A stretch of DNA of 21,076 bases, from assembly GCA_964509545.1 (NCBI GenBank), contig CAZDXQ010000056.1, forward strand, positions 1 to 21,076. The letters are read 5' to 3'. The position numbers and the translations under genes are program-made. Source of the stretch: JADJWR01 sp964509545 (GTDB lineage Bacteria; Pseudomonadota; Gammaproteobacteria; Burkholderiales; Burkholderiaceae_F). Of this stretch, positions 7,197-15,833 are shown one piece after another (position 1 is the stretch's first letter; every line of letters begins with the position of its first letter). A model generated the notes under the pieces. The model made no database searches, had not been told where the DNA came from, and saw only the letters and a list, made by a program, of their open reading frames with translations.

Positions 7197-8537
7197 CTAT
7201 CGCGCCTGACGTGCCTGCCGATAGGGATTTGTGCTGGTCCGGAACTCGATTCGCAACGGCGTGCCCTCCAGCGAGAACTCGCGCCTGAAGCAACCCTCGA
7301 GGTAGCGGCGGTAGGCCGGCTGGATGTGGGCGAGCGAATTGCCGTGCACCACGATCACCGGCGGGTTATGTCCGCCCTGGTGCGCGTAACGCATCTTGGG
7401 GCGCGTGTTGCCGGCTCGCGGCGGCTGCTGGCGCTCGACCGCGGCGTGCAAGGCGCGGGTCAGCCTCGGCGTCGGCAGCTTGGCGAAGGCTGCGCGGTAG
7501 GCGATGTCGACCGAGCGCATCAGCGCACCGAGCCCGCTTCGCGCCCTGGCCGAAATGAAGTGCAGTCGGGCCCAGTCGAGAAAGTGCAGCTTCCGCTCGA
7601 GCTCGCGCTTGACCAGCGAGCGACGGTACTCGTCCAGTTCGTCCCACTTGTTCACTGCGATCACGAGCGCCCGGCCCTTGTCGAGGATGAAGCCGGCGAT
7701 GTGCGCATCCTGCTCCGCGACCTCGGCGGCGGCATCGAGGAGCAGCACCGCCACGTGGCAGCCCTCGATCGCCTGCAGCGTCTTGACCACCGAAAATTTT
7801 TCGATCGTCTCGAACACCTTGCCGCGACGGCGCAGCCCCGCAGTATCGACCAACACGTACTCGCGTCCGCCATAAGCGAATTCGACCTCGATCGCGTCAC
7901 GCGTCGTGCCCGGTGCGTCGAATGCGATCATTCGCTCCTCGCCGAGCAGCGCGTTGACCAGTGTCGATTTGCCCACGTTGGGCCGGCCCACGATCGCCAC
8001 GCGCACGCGTCCGTCGGACTGCTCGGCCTGTTCGGCGGATGGCTCGGCGCCGAATCCGGACAAAGCCAGTTCCATGGCAGCGGCCACGCCGTCGCCATGC
8101 GCCGCCGAGATCGGCAGCGGTTCGCTCAGTCCGAGTTCGTGAAACTCCGCTATGGCGGCAGGCGGAAGGCCTTCGGCCTTGTTGACGAGAAGGATCGGCC
8201 GCCGGCCCGCGCGGCGCAACCGCTCGGCGATGCGCTGGTCCTGCGGCACAACGCCGTCGCGGGCGTCGGTGATGAAGATGACGACGTCGCTTTCGGCGAT
8301 GGCGGCCTCGGCCTGCGCCGCCATCTCGCGCGTGATGCCCTCGGCCGCCACCGGCTCGAAGCCGCCGGTGTCGATGACGATATACGGCACCGGCCCGACC
8401 TTGCCTTCGCCGTAATGGCGGTCGCGCGTGAGCCCGGGAAAATCGGCCACCAGCGCCGCGCGGCTGCGGGTGAGCCGGTTGAACAGCGTCGACTTGCCGA
8501 CGTTCGGTCGACCGACGAGGGCAACAACCGGCAGCAT
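7197..8537 (-). CDS. der: Ribosome biogenesis GTPase Der (EngA)
   Basis: A 446-residue double-GTPase needed for 50S subunit maturation. The first G domain has GRPNVGKST (9-17), DTGG (56-59) and NKAE (119-122). The second has GRPNVGKST (184-192), DTAG (231-234) and NKWD (296-299). A C-terminal KH-like domain (about 360-446) includes RPKMRYAHQGG. The first-domain base-recognition motif is NKAE rather than NKxD, while the second is canonical. The linker between the domains (about 160-177) is acidic and short. The ATG at 8537 gives MLPVVALVGRPNVGKS, as in homologues. The gene follows bamB after 15 nt, the usual bamB-der pairing. Confidence 0.98.
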   Translation of the reverse strand: MLPVVALVGRPNVGKSTLFNRLTRSRAALVADFPGLTRDRHYGEGKVGPVPYIVIDTGGFEPVAAEGITREMAAQAEAAIAESDVVIFITDARDGVVPQDQRIAERLRRAGRRPILLVNKAEGLPPAAIAEFHELGLSEPLPISAAHGDGVAAAMELALSGFGAEPSAEQAEQSDGRVRVAIVGRPNVGKSTLVNALLGEERMIAFDAPGTTRDAIEVEFAYGGREYVLVDTAGLRRRGKVFETIEKFSVVKTLQAIEGCHVAVLLLDAAAEVAEQDAHIAGFILDKGRALVIAVNKWDELDEYRRSLVKRELERKLHFLDWARLHFISARARSGLGALMRSVDIAYRAAFAKLPTPRLTRALHAAVERQQPPRAGNTRPKMRYAHQGGHNPPVIVVHGNSLAHIQPAYRRYLEGCFRREFSLEGTPLRIEFRTSTNPYRQARQAR

Positions 8538-8552
8538 CGTCCGCTTCGCGGC

Positions 8553-9710
8553 TCAGCGCTGCGACACAAGCCGCGCCAGCGTGCCGCGGCTGGTCAGCAC
8601 CACCGCGCTGTCGCCCCAGGCCTGTGGCCGGGCCGTGATCGGACCCGAATCGACCTGCACCCGGGCGAGGAAGCCGCCCTCGCCAGGCGAGAGGAAGTGC
8701 ACGTAGCCGGCGAGGTCACCGACGACAACTGCACCCGCCAGCGCCAGCGGCGTCGTCAGTCGCCGGTGCGCCAGCCTTTCGTTGCGCCAAAGACTGGCGC
8801 CGCTTTCCGCGGCGAACGCATGAACGTGAGAGGCGGCGTCGACCGCATAGACGCTGCGGGCATCGCGGGCGACGCCAGCGCCGGCGGAAAGCTCGCGCGA
8901 CCAGCGCAGTGTTCCACTGGCAGCATCGGCGCACATCACCCGGCCCTGAAACGACGCGGCGCAGACCTGTCCGTCGGCGACGACAACCGGACCGAGCACA
9001 TCGGCAAGGCGCTCAACTTCGGTCGTGCCCTTCGGCTCGGACACCGGCGTTTCCCACCGCGCGGCGCCATTGGCCAGCGCCACTGCGACCATCCGGCCGC
9101 CGGGAAAGCCGACCAGCACGTTGTCGCCGGCAAAAGCCATCTCGGTGGCGCCACGCAGCGTCAATGGCGGCAGCTGCCGGCTGTAGACCCAGCGCCGCTT
9201 GCCGCTGTCCGCCTCGAAGGCGCTGACGCGATGGTCGGTCGAGCGAACGATCACCAGGCTGCGGCCGACCAGCGGCGGCGCCGTCACATCGCTGGTCGCC
9301 TGCGCGCGCCACCGGATCTTGCCTTCGGCGTCCAGCGCGATGACCTCACCGCGCACCGAGGCCACGGCAACGGTGAAGCCGTCGGTACCGACACCGGCCG
9401 ACAGCCGCGTATCGACATCGGCCCGCCACACCACCTTGCCGTCGCCCGGATCGATGCGCAGCACGGTGCCGTTGGCCGCGGCGGCATAGACCGCATTTTC
9501 GTGGACCGCCGGCTGCAGAAAAGTGTCGCGGCCATCGCCCACCGAAACGCTCCACGCCGTCACCACGTTCAGGCTCGGCCGGAACTCCACGAGCGGCGCG
9601 GGCGGCGCTTTCTTGTCGCCAAACAGGCCGCAGCCGCCGAGCAGCAAGCTCGCGGTCGCTGCCGCAACGAGCCTGCGCCGCGCCGCGTCGATCCGATCGT
9701 CGCCGGTCAT
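8553..9710 (-). CDS. bamB: Outer membrane assembly lipoprotein BamB
   Basis: A 385-residue lipoprotein subunit of the BAM complex that inserts beta-barrel proteins into the outer membrane. The ATG at 9710 gives a lipoprotein signal with hydrophobic stretch LVAAATASLLLGGC and lipobox LGGC (Cys about 27). An in-frame start at 9746 would add 12 residues and overlap yfgM. The rest has the repeated Trp-docking and PQQ-type blades of an eight-bladed propeller, for example GKVVWRADVDT, GKIRWRAQATS, GKRRWVYSRQ, GAARWETPVS, GTLRWSREL and GASLWRNERL. It lies 7 nt after yfgM and just before der. The Shine-Dalgarno sequence is weak. Confidence 0.96.
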   Translation of the reverse strand: MTGDDRIDAARRRLVAAATASLLLGGCGLFGDKKAPPAPLVEFRPSLNVVTAWSVSVGDGRDTFLQPAVHENAVYAAAANGTVLRIDPGDGKVVWRADVDTRLSAGVGTDGFTVAVASVRGEVIALDAEGKIRWRAQATSDVTAPPLVGRSLVIVRSTDHRVSAFEADSGKRRWVYSRQLPPLTLRGATEMAFAGDNVLVGFPGGRMVAVALANGAARWETPVSEPKGTTEVERLADVLGPVVVADGQVCAASFQGRVMCADAASGTLRWSRELSAGAGVARDARSVYAVDAASHVHAFAAESGASLWRNERLAHRRLTTPLALAGAVVVGDLAGYVHFLSPGEGGFLARVQVDSGPITARPQAWGDSAVVLTSRGTLARLVSQR

Positions 9711-9717
9711 GGTCGCG

Positions 9718-10359
9718 TCAGGACGCCGCGGCTGGAGGAAGCGCATCGAGCTTCAGCTGGATGATCGGCCGCAGCGGGTGCTGCGCGTCGGCCTTCTCCA
9801 GTGCCTCCTGGAAGGCGGCGCGTGCTTCCGCCGACCTGCCCATCGCTATCAGGACGTCGCCCCGCCGCTCGGCAAACGACGCCGCCAGCGCCGGCGGCAC
9901 GTCGCCGCTGAGGAGTTTCAGTGCTTCCTCATGTGCCTTCTCGTCGAGCAGGAGCCCGGCCAGCCGCAGCCGCGCGATTTGCACCAGTTCCTGATGACCG
10001 GACTTATCGATCACCCATTGCAGCTGCGCGCGCGCTGCGCCGCGGTCGCCGGCCTCGACATTGACGCGGGCAATCTGCAGCGCTGCCATCGGCGCGTAGA
10101 CAGTGCGGCCATAGCGCTCGATCAGCGTCCCTGCCAGTTCCTTCTTGCGTGCCGCATCGGCTCCGTTCAGTGCATTGACGAACTCGTCGTACAACGCGCC
10201 GGCGTTGCCGGCCTCGTGCCGCTCGTACCAGCGCCAGCCGTTGAAGGCGGCAATGGCCAGCAGGACCACGGTCGCGGCAGTCAGCACGAGGTTGCCCCAG
10301 CGCTGCCACCAGGCCTTGATCGCCGCCAGCTGTTCCTGTTCTTCGAGGTCGTATGCCAT
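9718..10359 (-). CDS. YfgM-like membrane-anchored TPR protein
   Basis: A 213-residue inner-membrane protein of the YfgM family (TPR_21/DUF2133 type), known in E. coli as an ancillary SecYEG translocon and PpiD partner. It starts MAYDLEEQEQLAAIKAWWQRWGN, followed by one transmembrane segment (about 23-42). The periplasmic part has tetratricopeptide-like helices, including GRSAEARAAFQEAL near 172-185. The ATG overlaps the hisS stop by one base (TGATG) and an AGGGAAG sits within the end of hisS as a good ribosome-binding site. The hisS-yfgM-bamB-der order is the common proteobacterial one. The symbol yfgM would be reasonable by homology. Confidence 0.92.
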   Translation of the reverse strand: MAYDLEEQEQLAAIKAWWQRWGNLVLTAATVVLLAIAAFNGWRWYERHEAGNAGALYDEFVNALNGADAARKKELAGTLIERYGRTVYAPMAALQIARVNVEAGDRGAARAQLQWVIDKSGHQELVQIARLRLAGLLLDEKAHEEALKLLSGDVPPALAASFAERRGDVLIAMGRSAEARAAFQEALEKADAQHPLRPIIQLKLDALPPAAAS

Positions 10360-11690
10360 CAGTGCTTCCCTGAAATCCGTCGATCGCCCGTCTTGTTGGC
10401 CGCGGCCCGTGCCGCAGCCAGCGTTGCGCCCAGTTCATCGAGCGGCACCGCGCTTTGCCGGGCAAGGGGCGCGCCGTCGCCGGTCGCGCGCAATGCCTTG
10501 ACCATCGCCTGGCCCGCGGCGAGTTCGGCTTCGCCGACGATCACCGCATACTCGGCGCCGCTGGCATCGGCCCGCTTCATCTGCGACTTGAGGCTCGCCT
10601 CGCCGGCGTGCAGGATCACCTCGAGGCCGGCATCGCGCAGCCGCTCGGCGACCAGGAACGCGCGTGCCTGGGTGGCGCCGCCCTGGTGCAGCACGTAGGC
10701 GTCACAGCGGTCCGTGACCCTGGCGGCCGCAGTGCCCTTCAGCAGTTCGATCACCCGCTCGATGCCGAGACCGAAGCCGATCCCCGGCGTCGGCCTGCCG
10801 CCCATGCGCTCGATCAGGGGATCGTAGCGGCCGCCACCGCAGATCGTGCCCTGCGCGCCGAGCGCGTCGGTGATCCACTCGAACACGGTGAGGTTATAGT
10901 AGTCGAGCCCCCGAACCATGCGTGGGTTGACGGAGTATTCGACGCCGGCGTCGCGCAGCAGCGACTGCAGCCCGTCGAAGTGCGCCCGCGACGAAGTGCC
11001 CAGGTAGGCCGTGATCTGCGGCGCACCGGCCACAATTTCCTGCAACGCGGGGTTCTTCGTATCGAGAATACGCAGCGGGTTCGTATGCAGGCGGCGGCGG
11101 GCATCCGCGTCGAGCGCCGCCTCGTGCCGCTGCAGGTAGGCGATCAGGTCGGCGCGATGCGCCGCGCGCTCGTCGGCCTGGCCGAGCGTATTGATCTCCA
11201 GCCTCACCTGTGGCACGCCGAGCGTACGCCACAGCCGGCCGAGCATGACGATCAGTTCGGCGTCGATGTCGGGCCCGGCAAAACCCAGAGCCTCGACGTT
11301 GACCTGATGGAACTGGCGGTAACGGCCGCGCTGCGGCCGCTCGTGGCGAAACACCGGGCCCATCGACCACACGCGCCGCGGCGAGTCGTAGGTCAGGTTG
11401 TGCTCGATGACCGCGCGCACGACGCCGGCGGTGAACTCGGGCCGCAGCGTCAGGTTCTCGCCGTTGAGCCGGTCCTCGAAGGAATACATCTCCTTCTCGA
11501 CGATGTCGGTGACCTCGCCGATGCCCTTGACGAACAGCTCGGTGTATTCAACGATCGGCGTGCGGATCTGCCGATAGCCATAGGCGCCCAACACCGCGAT
11601 CACGCGCGCCTCGAACCACTCCCACAGGGGCGCATCGGCGGGCAACAGGTCGTTCATGCCGCGCACGGCGGCCAGCTTTTCCCTTTTCAT
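10359..11690 (-). CDS. hisS: Histidyl-tRNA synthetase
   Basis: A 443-residue class IIa synthetase charging tRNA-His. Motif 2 is FRHERPQRGRYRQFHQ (about 114-129), the histidine-binding motif is VRGLDYYN (259-266), and motif 3 is GIGFGLGIER (303-312). The C-terminal anticodon-binding domain covers about 325-420. The ATG at 11690 gives MKREKLAAVRGMNDLLP, the typical opening. A GTG three codons earlier (11699) overlaps the ispG stop as GTGA and cannot be excluded. The gene is coupled to yfgM downstream. The paralogue hisZ lies about 7 kb further along the same strand. Confidence 0.98.
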   Translation of the reverse strand: MKREKLAAVRGMNDLLPADAPLWEWFEARVIAVLGAYGYRQIRTPIVEYTELFVKGIGEVTDIVEKEMYSFEDRLNGENLTLRPEFTAGVVRAVIEHNLTYDSPRRVWSMGPVFRHERPQRGRYRQFHQVNVEALGFAGPDIDAELIVMLGRLWRTLGVPQVRLEINTLGQADERAAHRADLIAYLQRHEAALDADARRRLHTNPLRILDTKNPALQEIVAGAPQITAYLGTSSRAHFDGLQSLLRDAGVEYSVNPRMVRGLDYYNLTVFEWITDALGAQGTICGGGRYDPLIERMGGRPTPGIGFGLGIERVIELLKGTAAARVTDRCDAYVLHQGGATQARAFLVAERLRDAGLEVILHAGEASLKSQMKRADASGAEYAVIVGEAELAAGQAMVKALRATGDGAPLARQSAVPLDELGATLAAARAAANKTGDRRISGKH

Positions 11691-11695
11691 CGGAT

Positions 11696-12976
11696 TCACG
11701 CGTGCGCGCGGCCGTATTTGCGGCGGACGTAGTCCTCGACGATCGCCTGGAATTCCTCGGCGATGCGGCTGCCCTTCAGCGTCACCGTGCGACTGCCGTC
11801 GACGAACACCGGCGCCACCGGCTGCTCGCCCGTCCCCGGCAGGCTGATGCCGATGTTGGCATGCTTGCTTTCGCCCGGGCCGTTTACTACGCAGCCCATC
11901 ACGGCGACGTTCATCGCTTCAACGCCCGGGTATTGTGCCCGCCAGGCAGGCATCTGCTCGGCGAGATAGCGCTGGATCTTCTGCGCCAGTTCCTGGAAAA
12001 AGGTGCTGGTCGTGCGACCGCAGCCCGGACAGGCGATCACCTGCGGCGTGAATGCGCGCAGTCCCAGCGCCTGCAGGATCTGCTGTGCAACTTCCACTTC
12101 CCGAGTCCGCGGCTCGCCGGGTGCCGGCGTCAGCGAGACACGGATCGTGTCGCCGATGCCCTCCTGCAGCAGCACGGCCAGGGCCGCGGTGGAAGCGACG
12201 ATACCCTTGGCGCCCATGCCGGCCTCGGTCAGGCCGAGATGCAGCGGATAGTCGCAGCGTCGCGACAGCTCGCGATAGACGGCGATCAGGTCCTGCACGC
12301 CGCTGACCTTGGCGGAGAGCACGATCGCATCGCCACGCAGGCCCAGCTGCTCGGCGCGCAGCGCATTGTCGATGGCCGAACGGACCAGTGCCTCGCGCAG
12401 CACCGCGCTGGCGCTCCACGGCTGCGGCCGGCGCGCGTTTTCGTCCATCATCGCCGCCAGCAGTTCCTGGTCGAGGCTGCCCCAGTTCACACCGATGCGC
12501 ACCGGGCGGTCGTAGCGGCAGGCAACTTCGATCATCTGCGCGAAGTTGTCCTCGCGGCGGCTGCCCCGGCCGACGTTGCCCGGATTGATCCGGTACGCCG
12601 ACAGTGCCTGCGCGCAGCCTGGAAACTGGGTCAGCAGCCTGTGGCCGTTGTAGTGGAAGTCGCCGACCAGCGGAACGTCGACCCCCATCGTGTCCAGCTG
12701 CGCGCGGATCGCCTCGACCTCGGCCGCGGCCTCCGGTGTGTTGACTGTGATCCGCACCACTTCAGAACCAGCCTGCGCCAGTTCGCGCACCTGAATGGCC
12801 GTGGCGATCGCATCGGCGGTATCGGTGTTGGTCATCGACTGCACCATCACGGGTGCATCGCCGCCGACGGACACCTCGCGCGCGCCCCAGCGCACCGCCA
12901 CCTTGCGCGTCGCGCGACGCGGCGCCGGCGCGGCCTGCGCAGGCAGGCACTGCAGCGCCGATTCGGGTCGATTCAT
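11696..12976 (-). CDS. ispG: 4-hydroxy-3-methylbut-2-en-1-yl diphosphate synthase (IspG/GcpE)
   Basis: A 426-residue iron-sulfur enzyme that reduces MEcPP to HMBPP in the MEP isoprenoid pathway. The TIM-barrel part begins RKVAVRWGAREVSVGG and includes VQSMTNTDTAD, YRINPGNVG and LTEAG. The [4Fe-4S] cluster ligands are in ACPGCGRT (Cys about 316 and 319) and MGCVVNGPGE (Cys about 362, Glu about 369). The ATG at 12976 is chosen because it lies 7 nt after the rodZ stop and gives a family-sized protein; in-frame codons upstream overlap rodZ and have no homologous content. The rodZ-ispG-hisS neighbourhood is widely conserved. Confidence 0.97.
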   Translation of the reverse strand: MNRPESALQCLPAQAAPAPRRATRKVAVRWGAREVSVGGDAPVMVQSMTNTDTADAIATAIQVRELAQAGSEVVRITVNTPEAAAEVEAIRAQLDTMGVDVPLVGDFHYNGHRLLTQFPGCAQALSAYRINPGNVGRGSRREDNFAQMIEVACRYDRPVRIGVNWGSLDQELLAAMMDENARRPQPWSASAVLREALVRSAIDNALRAEQLGLRGDAIVLSAKVSGVQDLIAVYRELSRRCDYPLHLGLTEAGMGAKGIVASTAALAVLLQEGIGDTIRVSLTPAPGEPRTREVEVAQQILQALGLRAFTPQVIACPGCGRTTSTFFQELAQKIQRYLAEQMPAWRAQYPGVEAMNVAVMGCVVNGPGESKHANIGISLPGTGEQPVAPVFVDGSRTVTLKGSRIAEEFQAIVEDYVRRKYGRAHA

Positions 12977-12983
12977 CGCCGGC

Positions 12984-13904
12984 CTATTCGAGCCGCAGGC
13001 GGGCGACGTCGTCACGACTGGTCGCACCGGCCAAATCCACCGGCTTGCCGCGGTATTCGATATCGACCTGGGACGCATTGCCGACAACCACCGTGTATGG
13101 CGGCGCACCTTCGACAGTCGCCGTCGTGCCAGCCTCGTTATTGCGCGACATCAGCACAGTTCCGTCGGCCTGCCGAACTTCGACCCACGAACGGTCGCGG
13201 AAGTTGAAGCGCAGCGCCGCATCGGTCGTGGTTGTCGTTTCCGGTGCAGCGGTTGCTGGCGCAATCGCAGGCGCGTCTGCCGCCTCAGCGGATGCCGCCG
13301 GAGCCTCGTCGGTACGCGGCAGCGACACCTGAGAGGGTGTCGTCTGCGCGGACTCCGTTGGAACGACGGGCGCGTTCTGGGACGCCGCAGCTGCGGCCGT
13401 CGTCGGGGCAGCGGCGCGCTCGTCCTTGCGTACCGACCACCAACCCAGCGCGGCAAACAGGAGCAACGCCGCGACGGCGCCGCCGATGACGGCCAGGCGC
13501 GAGAACTGCTCGCGCATCGCCATTTGCACCGGCCCGGTCGAAGCAGCGGTATCGGCGCGCAGCGGCTCGGCGGGCTTCAACCGCGCGTTGAGCATCGCCA
13601 GCAGTGGCTCGGCCGGCAGGTCGACGATCTTCGCGTAATTGCGCACGAAGCCGCGCACGAAGGGACCTTCCGGCAGCGCCGACAAATCGTCGGCCTCGAT
13701 GGCCTTGACCTGCCTCAACTGCAGTCGCAGCTGGGCGGCGACGTCGCCCTGCGACAGCCCGAGTCCCTTGCGCGCCGCAGCCAGGGCACGGCCGAAGGAT
13801 TCTTCGTCGGCCAGCGTGGCCGACTGCCGCGATTGCGCGGCACCCGGCGTTGACGCCGCCGCCGACGCTGCCGCCTGCGCGGCCTTCACCTCGATCTCAG
13901 TCAT
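12984..13904 (-). CDS. rodZ: RodZ-like cytoskeletal/HTH membrane protein
   Basis: A 306-residue single-pass membrane protein of the RodZ family, which links MreB to the elongation machinery and helps keep rod shape. A Cro/C1-type helix-turn-helix is at about 36-107 (FGRALAAARKGLGLSQGDVA, then GPFVRGFVRNYAK). One transmembrane helix is at about 137-156. An Ala/Pro/Thr-rich periplasmic linker covers about 161-228, and a C-terminal DUF4115 beta-domain (RFNFRDRSWVEVRQADG) about 232-306. The ATG at 13904 lies inside the last codons of pilF, overlapping by 8 nt, with a GGGGTG upstream, so the two genes are likely coupled. The linker is low-complexity and would diverge quickly. Confidence 0.94.
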   Translation of the reverse strand: MTEIEVKAAQAAASAAASTPGAAQSRQSATLADEESFGRALAAARKGLGLSQGDVAAQLRLQLRQVKAIEADDLSALPEGPFVRGFVRNYAKIVDLPAEPLLAMLNARLKPAEPLRADTAASTGPVQMAMREQFSRLAVIGGAVAALLLFAALGWWSVRKDERAAAPTTAAAAASQNAPVVPTESAQTTPSQVSLPRTDEAPAASAEAADAPAIAPATAAPETTTTTDAALRFNFRDRSWVEVRQADGTVLMSRNNEAGTTATVEGAPPYTVVVGNASQVDIEYRGKPVDLAGATSRDDVARLRLE

Positions 13905-14697
13905 CGAACACCCCGCGGCGTAGCGCGGACGCCTCGGCCGAATCCGGGAAGCGCTCACGCAACTGCGCGGCCAGCTCGCGTTCGCGCCGCAGGTCGCCAT
14001 TGGCACGGGCGATTCTCAGCCCGAGCCACAGACCCGGCGCGCTGTTGCTGCTGGCCTGATCAAGAAGGCCGAAATAGAAGGCGGCGCGGTCCGGCTGCTT
14101 TCGCCGCAGGTACAGCCGCGTCAACTCGACCTTGGTCACGGCGTCGGATGCATCGAGCTCGAAGGCGCGACGCAGCGCGCGTTCGGCGCCGTCGACGTCG
14201 CCGACCCGAAGCAGGCACACGCCGGCGTTGCGCATCGCCAACCCCGGCGTCGAATACAGGCGGTTGCCTGCTGCCCGCTGGAAATACGCGACCGAATCGC
14301 GCTCGCGCCCGGTCTGACAGAGAAACCACCCGAAGTTGTTCAGGATGTTGGAGTTGTCGGGTTCGAGCCGCAGCGCCCGCGCGAAGCTCGCCTCGGCCTC
14401 GGCCCTGTCGCCGATGTCCATGTAGATCAGGCCGAGCAGCGAATGCGCCGGCGCATAGCTGGCATCGATCTCAACCGCCCGCCTTGCCTCCTCCAGCGCG
14501 ATGGCCAGCCGCCCGTCGCGGTAGTAGCTGGAGGCCAGCTCGCTACGAATCTCGGCCCGCTTTCGCGGATCGGCCTCGGTCTTGCCGCCGGCCGCGCCCC
14601 CGGCAACCTCGACACCACCGACCGTGGTTACGGTCGTGCAACCGCCAAGCGTCAGCACCAGCAGGGCAACGGATAGCACGCGCATCACCGGCCGCAT
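13897..14697 (-). CDS. pilF: Type IV pilus biogenesis lipoprotein PilF (PilW)
   Basis: A 266-residue outer-membrane lipoprotein with tetratricopeptide repeats, the pilotin that helps PilQ secretin assembly in type IV pili. The signal peptide ends in the lipobox LGGC (Cys about 20), followed by a Gly/Ala-rich linker. TPR helices then run from about 45 to 255, including RAEIRSELASSYYRDGRLAIALEEARRAVEID-type repeats and the family signature NNFGWFLCQTGR. The ATG at 14697 has GAGG about six bases upstream and lies 10 nt after the rlmN stop. The rlmN-pilF-rodZ order is standard in beta- and gammaproteobacteria. It implies type IV pilus capacity, though no other pil gene is in the window. Confidence 0.94.
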   Translation of the reverse strand: MRPVMRVLSVALLVLTLGGCTTVTTVGGVEVAGGAAGGKTEADPRKRAEIRSELASSYYRDGRLAIALEEARRAVEIDASYAPAHSLLGLIYMDIGDRAEAEASFARALRLEPDNSNILNNFGWFLCQTGRERDSVAYFQRAAGNRLYSTPGLAMRNAGVCLLRVGDVDGAERALRRAFELDASDAVTKVELTRLYLRRKQPDRAAFYFGLLDQASSNSAPGLWLGLRIARANGDLRRERELAAQLRERFPDSAEASALRRGVFDD

Positions 14698-14707
14698 TTT
14701 CGCCTCG

Positions 14708-15817
14708 TTATCCGCCCGCGGCCACCAGCGGCGGCAGCCGGTTTGCCCGGCCCGCTCGCCGCGTGCGATCACGCACCTCGCCGGCTAGCTGGCCGCAGGC
14801 CGCATCGATGTCGTCGCCGCGCGTTCTGCGCGTCGTGGTAACGATGCCGGCGTCGATTAGCACCTGCGCGAAGGCGCGGATGCGCTGATCCGGCGAACGC
14901 GACAAACCGGAATTCGGGAAAGGATTGAACGGAATCAGATTGAACTTGCACGGCACCTCGCGTACCAGCGCGACCAGTTCGCAGGCATGGGCCGCGGAGT
15001 CGTTGACGCCGTCGAGCATCACGTACTCGAAGGTGATGAAATCGCGCGGCGCCACGCGCAGGTACCGCCGGCAGGCCGCCATCAGTTCTTTCAGCGGGTG
15101 CTTGCGGTTCAGCGGCACCAGGCGATCGCGCAGCGCATCGTTCGGCGCATGCAGCGACACCGCCAGCGCCACCGGGCATTCGGCGGCGAGCTTGTCGATC
15201 TGCTGCACCAGGCCGGAGGTCGATACGGTGACCCGGCGCCGCGACAGCCCGTAGGCGTTGTCGTCGAGCATCAGCCTCAGCGCCGGCAGCACGGCATCCA
15301 GGTTCTGCAGCGGTTCACCCATGCCCATCAGGACGACGTTGCTGATGACCCGCTCGTTCTCGGCGCCGATGTCGAAGTGCGCGCGCAACGTATGCTCGGC
15401 CCACCACAGCTGACCGATGATCTCGGCCGTCTTCAGGTTGCGGTTGAATCCCTGCCGCCCGGTGAAGCAGAACAGGCAGTTCATCGCACAGCCGGCCTGC
15501 GACGACACGCACAGCGTGCCGCGGTCCTCCTCGGGGATAAAGACGGTCTCGATGGCGTTGCCCAGGCCGACGTCAAGCAGCCACTTGCGCGTGCCGTCGG
15601 CCGAGGTCGAGTCGCTGATGACGGCCGGCGCAGCAATGCAGGCGGTTTGCTCGAGACGCAAGCGCAACGAACGCGCTAGATCGGTCATCGCCGAAAACTC
15701 TGCGGCACCACGCCGGTGAATCCAGCGCAGCAACTGCCGGGCACGATACGGCTTCTCGCCGAGGCCGGCGACGTAGGCCTCGAGCGCGGCAGCGTCGAGC
15801 GCAAGAAGGTTCTGCAC
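14708..15817 (-). CDS. rlmN: Dual-specificity 23S rRNA/tRNA adenine-C2 methyltransferase RlmN
   Basis: A 369-residue radical-SAM enzyme that methylates C2 of A2503 in 23S rRNA and A37 in certain tRNAs. The cluster motif CAMNCLFC is at 110-117. The two cysteines of the methyl-transfer mechanism are Cys103 (TLCVSSQAGC) and Cys341 (GDDIDAACGQL). The GMGEPLQN segment (165-172) is typical. The start is GTG at 15817, giving the homologous opening MQNLLALDAAALEAYV, 16 nt after the ndk stop. No stronger start exists nearby. The Arg/Pro-rich tail past 350 is not conserved in the family as I know it. Confidence 0.97.
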   Translation of the reverse strand: MQNLLALDAAALEAYVAGLGEKPYRARQLLRWIHRRGAAEFSAMTDLARSLRLRLEQTACIAAPAVISDSTSADGTRKWLLDVGLGNAIETVFIPEEDRGTLCVSSQAGCAMNCLFCFTGRQGFNRNLKTAEIIGQLWWAEHTLRAHFDIGAENERVISNVVLMGMGEPLQNLDAVLPALRLMLDDNAYGLSRRRVTVSTSGLVQQIDKLAAECPVALAVSLHAPNDALRDRLVPLNRKHPLKELMAACRRYLRVAPRDFITFEYVMLDGVNDSAAHACELVALVREVPCKFNLIPFNPFPNSGLSRSPDQRIRAFAQVLIDAGIVTTTRRTRGDDIDAACGQLAGEVRDRTRRAGRANRLPPLVAAGG

Positions 15818-15833
15818 GAGCCGTCTTCGCCGT

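Noticed and set aside
7173..7199. T-rich stretch just after the der stop considered as a terminator
   Set aside because: No stable stem precedes the T-run.
7326..9764. Plus-strand open frame of 812 codons opposite der and bamB
   Set aside because: It is the longest open frame in the window, but its content is low-complexity Arg/His/Gln-rich and it lies entirely antisense to two clear genes.
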